Of a DNA stretch of 64,000 bases, positions 61,157 to 64,000 are shown piece after piece. The stretch comes from Ananas comosus (lineage: Eukaryota > Streptophyta > Magnoliopsida > Poales > Bromeliaceae): positions 14,327,422 through 14,391,421 of the forward strand of contig NC_033626.1 of the NCBI RefSeq assembly GCF_001540865.1, given 5' to 3'. Positions within the stretch are counted from its first letter, which is position 1, and each line of letters begins with the position of its first letter. A model generated the notes under the pieces. The model was given only the letters and a program-made list of their open reading frames with translations, did not search any database and had not been told where the DNA came from. Both the position numbers and the translations under genes were made by a program.

Positions 61157-61989
61157 CTAAATTTATTAGATCGGTTGGAGCTGTGTTTCTTGGACCACCC
61201 ACCCACGTTGCGGAGTGTAACATGCTACCTATTTTTCTGGTGGCTCGATGTGATATTGGAGCGGACCCTCTCCACACAATTTTGGCTCCAACCACGGGAA
61301 TCAATTGCCAAGAACTTGATGGGATCTTTTCACCTATCACGACGCTTGGCTTGGCAACTAAAATAAATCTAGTAAATTAGTGATGGAGAATAATGAGGTT
61401 GTAGTCTCTCCGAACATATATAGATCAAACTGGAATGCGAGATCAGTGGTTTCCTTTTCCTTTCGTGATCGATGAGTTAAGATCTTTAGATTTTGTGCAC
61501 AGAAACTTATAGCAAGTTGCCGTTAATGTTTACCGGAGGATATGAGTAGCTACAATTTCATAATACTATTGAAAGAGAATATTTAATTACATTGCACGGT
61601 CTGCTTAATAACTTAAAAGAATTGAAAAAAATAAAAAATAGAAATAGATTACATTACATTTCTAGGATTGATAGCAGATAACAGTACTCTTGAGCGTCTC
61701 AGAGTTGTAGATCTGTTGGAGTGCGGTCGAAGTTTCCTCCCTGGTATCAGTTCTCAATATATAGATCACTTAATAATAACCAAAATACGACGATCGACGA
61801 ATAATAAATTATCTGGCGCATAATTTCTAGCCAACCATCCGTCCCTTCGATTCGAACACCATTAATTAATTTCCATCCCCAGAAAAGCAGATTAAAAAAA
61901 AAAAAAAAAAACGAACAAAAATATCTGAATCTGAAGATCACCCATGCATGCTTCAAACTAGGCGTGCTCCAATTAATTCTTTCCCGCAC
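61157..61989. other. Intergenic, 3' flank of the unknown gene
   Basis: 61160-61380 has a GC-richer block with overlapping open frames that I do not recognise. 61580-61989 is AT-rich and probably contains the 3' untranslated region of the next gene. Confidence 0.45.
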
Positions 61990-62496
61990 TCATTGTTCGA
62001 GCTGCTTGGCATTGTCGAAATTCTGCACGTAGTTGATGGCATCGTACCTGAATTTCTGCGTGGTCGGCAGCTTATCGGATCCGACGAGCTTCCGAACCTC
62101 GGAGCGCAGTTTGTAGAAGATGTGGCGCAAGCTACCTTTGCTCTGGCGGCCGAGGACTGCAGTCTCCTCCTCGTTCATCTCGAGGTCGCCGGCGAAGGCC
62201 GGCTTCCGCGAGAGGATCCAACGCCAGCCCAGATCCCACCAGCGCCGTATCGGAGCGGCCGTGAAGCCGAAGCCGAAGCCGCCGAGGACGGAGGGCATGG
62301 ACTTGGACCTCCGGAAGGCCCATTCGGTAGAGGCCGAGGATATGGGCTGGATCTTGACCGAGAAGGAGGAGATCCGCTTCCTAAGGCCTATGAGGTGGGT
62401 GTCCTTTTGGGCGCCTTGAGAAATTGGGAGGTCGTCTTTGAGTGGCATGCTCGGAAAGAACCTTCTCTTTTGGATGCTCTCCAGGAAGGTGGCCAT
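61990..62496 (-). CDS. Small conserved plant protein of unknown function
   Basis: Intronless minus-strand ORF of 168 aa beginning MATFLESIQKRRFFPSMPLK. It has a basic N-terminus and the segment FSVKIQPISSASTEWAFRRSKSMPS. A tryptophan-rich patch follows (PIRRWWDLGWRWILSRKPAF, about 82-101), then the acidic DLEMNEEETAVLG and a basic HIFYKLRSEVRKLVGS. It ends with a Tyr/Asn-rich tail. I recall proteins of the same pattern in other angiosperms annotated as uncharacterised, often small and stress- or wound-responsive in expression lists; that is weak recollection. The Trp patch might associate with membranes, but no proper transmembrane helix is seen. The first ATG in frame is used. Confidence 0.85.
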   Translation of the reverse strand: MATFLESIQKRRFFPSMPLKDDLPISQGAQKDTHLIGLRKRISSFSVKIQPISSASTEWAFRRSKSMPSVLGGFGFGFTAAPIRRWWDLGWRWILSRKPAFAGDLEMNEEETAVLGRQSKGSLRHIFYKLRSEVRKLVGSDKLPTTQKFRYDAINYVQNFDNAKQLEQ

Positions 62497-62907
62497 GCTA
62501 ATCTAATGAAGCAGCACAAAGAGATCTAGAGAGATGAAACAAGGAGAGAGGGAGAGAGAGAGAGAGAGGTGACTCCTCCACCTCCTCTGCTCCTTTTGTT
62601 GTTAGGAGGAGAAGAGGGGGAGCAGAGAGAGCAGCGACATAATGGTTCACAGCCTTGGACAGGCTGGTTTTATTGGTGTATGGAGTCGGGTGGGGGGCCA
62701 TGAAGTGTTTTAGAGTTTCTTCTTTTGTTTTACCATTCTTTTTTTTTCTTTTTTTTCTTTTTTTTTGATGATTTTAAACCCATTTCCTAATAACGCACCG
62801 GTGGAATTTTTGTGGCAATTTCTCAACTAGCTAGCTCATGGTGGCCCTTGATAGGTTGGCCTAAGCCTCGTGTATTGACTTAAATTGATCAGTATTTTGC
62901 TCCGCGG
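62497..62907. other. Upstream region of the small unknown gene
   Basis: A GA-rich leader (62525-62570) is followed by T-rich DNA. No gene is seen. Confidence 0.5.
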
Positions 62908-63058
62908 ACTGATCATTCCTAGAGCAAGTGGCAAAGAGCTTGGTGATTGGTATTCGAAACCCAAGTTCAAATCCTAGTTGATTCACATTTCTAGCTAAAT
63001 TTATTTCTAAATGAAATAAACGAAACGGGTAGCTGTTACCTATCTCTAAAAAAAAAAA
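62908..63058 (+). mobile_element. tRNA-derived SINE copy
   Basis: Near full length: ACTGATCATTCCTAGAGCAAG, A-box-like TGGCAAAGAGCTTGG, B-box AAGTTCAAATCC, inverted repeat TTTATTTC/GAAATAAA, GGGTAGCTGTTACC and an A-tail. A 15-bp target duplication with two mismatches flanks it (62893-62907 and 63059-63073, ending CTCCGCGG). Confidence 0.92.
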
Positions 63059-63073
63059 TATTATACTCCGCGG

Positions 63074-64000
63074 CGGAAGATTAGGTTGGATTGAGTCACA
63101 TTCGAAATGACGTGATAGTTAGTTGAGTCAAGTCATATTCGAAGTAGCGTGAGGCTGATTAAATCGAATTACAATCGAGATTCGTTAACGTTATACACTT
63201 TAAATGAATTGATTATATATTTCTAACCGTTCGAGTTTTTGGAATTAATAATTAGTGTCAACAATCCGACGTCATGCATCAAGTTGCATGCTGTCCTATT
63301 TTAAAGCTTACCTATGGTTCATAAAGCATTGTAAAGTAAACTGGTTTTGAAATTTGGTAGGAAGGCTCAATCAAGGTTGTCCGATCAACATTGGTTAATC
63401 AAACTCACTGAATTGAGCAAGCACCAGTGAATATTGGTGTGCTTCACCAATGTTGATCATGTAATTCTGGTCCTAAATTGGTTTCTGGTTGCTATCATTA
63501 GCCAGTGTTGGGCATACATCTCTTTAAAATGTTTAATTTTCAATTGCCTTTGACTATTTCACATTCACATGCATGAGATCATCGTGGGAGGAATCGCTCA
63601 GCTGGCAAAGCATATTTTATGGAAAAATAAAAAAGAAAAAAAAAGAGGGAAAAGAAAATATCTGAGGGCTCATGAAATGCGGATATTATATGTTGAAAAA
63701 TAGAGATGCGGTTGAAACATTCAGGTATTGTGTATTGGCTTGTTGTAATTGACTATGTTTTCCAGCTTTTAGAACCTATTCGCTTTTGATTCCTCAACCT
63801 ACTCATTGAACTGTATTCTCCAAAATTTGTCCTCGTTATAAATATTTATATTTATATTTCTGTAGAAAATTAAGTCTCATCTCTCTAGAAAAATTTTTAA
63901 AAAAATTTTAAAGAAAGAGAGAGAATTGTAGGTGAATCTAAACAAGTAGGATCAGCATTTTTCTTTTTCTTTTTTTTTTTTTTACGATCAATCAAATCGA
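63074..64000. other. Intergenic, nothing recognised
   Basis: AT-rich with short repeated phrases near 63080-63180 (CATTCGAAATGACGTGA and CATATTCGAAGTAGCGTGA). No gene is seen up to the window end. Confidence 0.5.

Noticed and set aside
62120..62529. Plus-strand ORFs over the small Trp-patch gene
   Set aside because: Antisense frames of the minus-strand CDS; no recognisable protein.
63590..63630. tRNA-like phrase CGCTCAGCTGGCAAAG
   Set aside because: No matching acceptor stem, anticodon arm or B-box at the right spacing.

Overview
This window is a piece of a plant nuclear genome. The gene set is plant-specific: a photosystem I antenna protein, a HAK/KUP potassium transporter, an NPF transporter, a chloroplast outer-envelope protein, a LEA protein and plant-type C2H2 zinc fingers. 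Introns are short and GT-AG, and several 5' exons are strongly GC-rich (SDR, SELO, ZEP-like, alpha/beta hydrolase), which is typical of commelinid monocots. A bromeliad such as pineapple (Ananas) is my best guess from the style of the repeats; this is inference and no search was run.

Layout. 0.4-1.5 kb: decayed polygalacturonase-inhibitor-like LRR gene (-) with a frame-breaking 44-bp tandem repeat. 3.0-4.5 kb: Lhca1 (+). 5.8-9.8 kb: HAK potassium transporter (+, 8 exons). 11.1-13.2 kb: short-chain dehydrogenase (-). 14.9-20.0 kb: SELO pseudokinase/AMPylase (-, 8 exons). 21.0-23.1 kb: small alpha/beta hydrolase (-), divergent from a zeaxanthin-epoxidase-like FAD monooxygenase (+, 23.8-27.7 kb). 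28.5-29.6 kb: conserved plant protein of unknown function (-). 29.6-35 kb: AT-rich, repeat-dominated stretch with a ~0.9-kb tandem duplication and a MITE. 35.3-40.4 kb: NPF7-type transporter (+) with a candidate spliced uORF. 42.4-42.9 kb: group-1 (LEA_1) LEA protein (-). 45.7-55.9 kb: three intronless single-finger C2H2 genes, all on the minus strand and all about 350 codons, separated by transposon debris. 58.8-59.0 kb: OEP7-like envelope protein (-). 62.0-62.5 kb: small conserved plant protein of unknown function (-).

The genes do not form one pathway. Several act in the plastid (Lhca1, OEP7, perhaps SELO) or in ion and nitrate transport (HAK, NPF7). The most coherent signal outside genes is a tRNA-derived SINE family, about a dozen copies in 64 kb, both strands. 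Many copies have clear target-site duplications, and the 3' half contains two successive inverted repeats ahead of the A-tail. Other notable points are a GC-AG intron in the ZEP-like gene, loss of the ExxER motif in the NPF protein, a Cys in the usual selenocysteine position of SELO, a MITE whose empty site is preserved in a neighbouring duplicate, and the diversified zinc-finger cluster.

Exon coordinates were derived by hand from reading frame and splice consensus; transcript ends are not determined.
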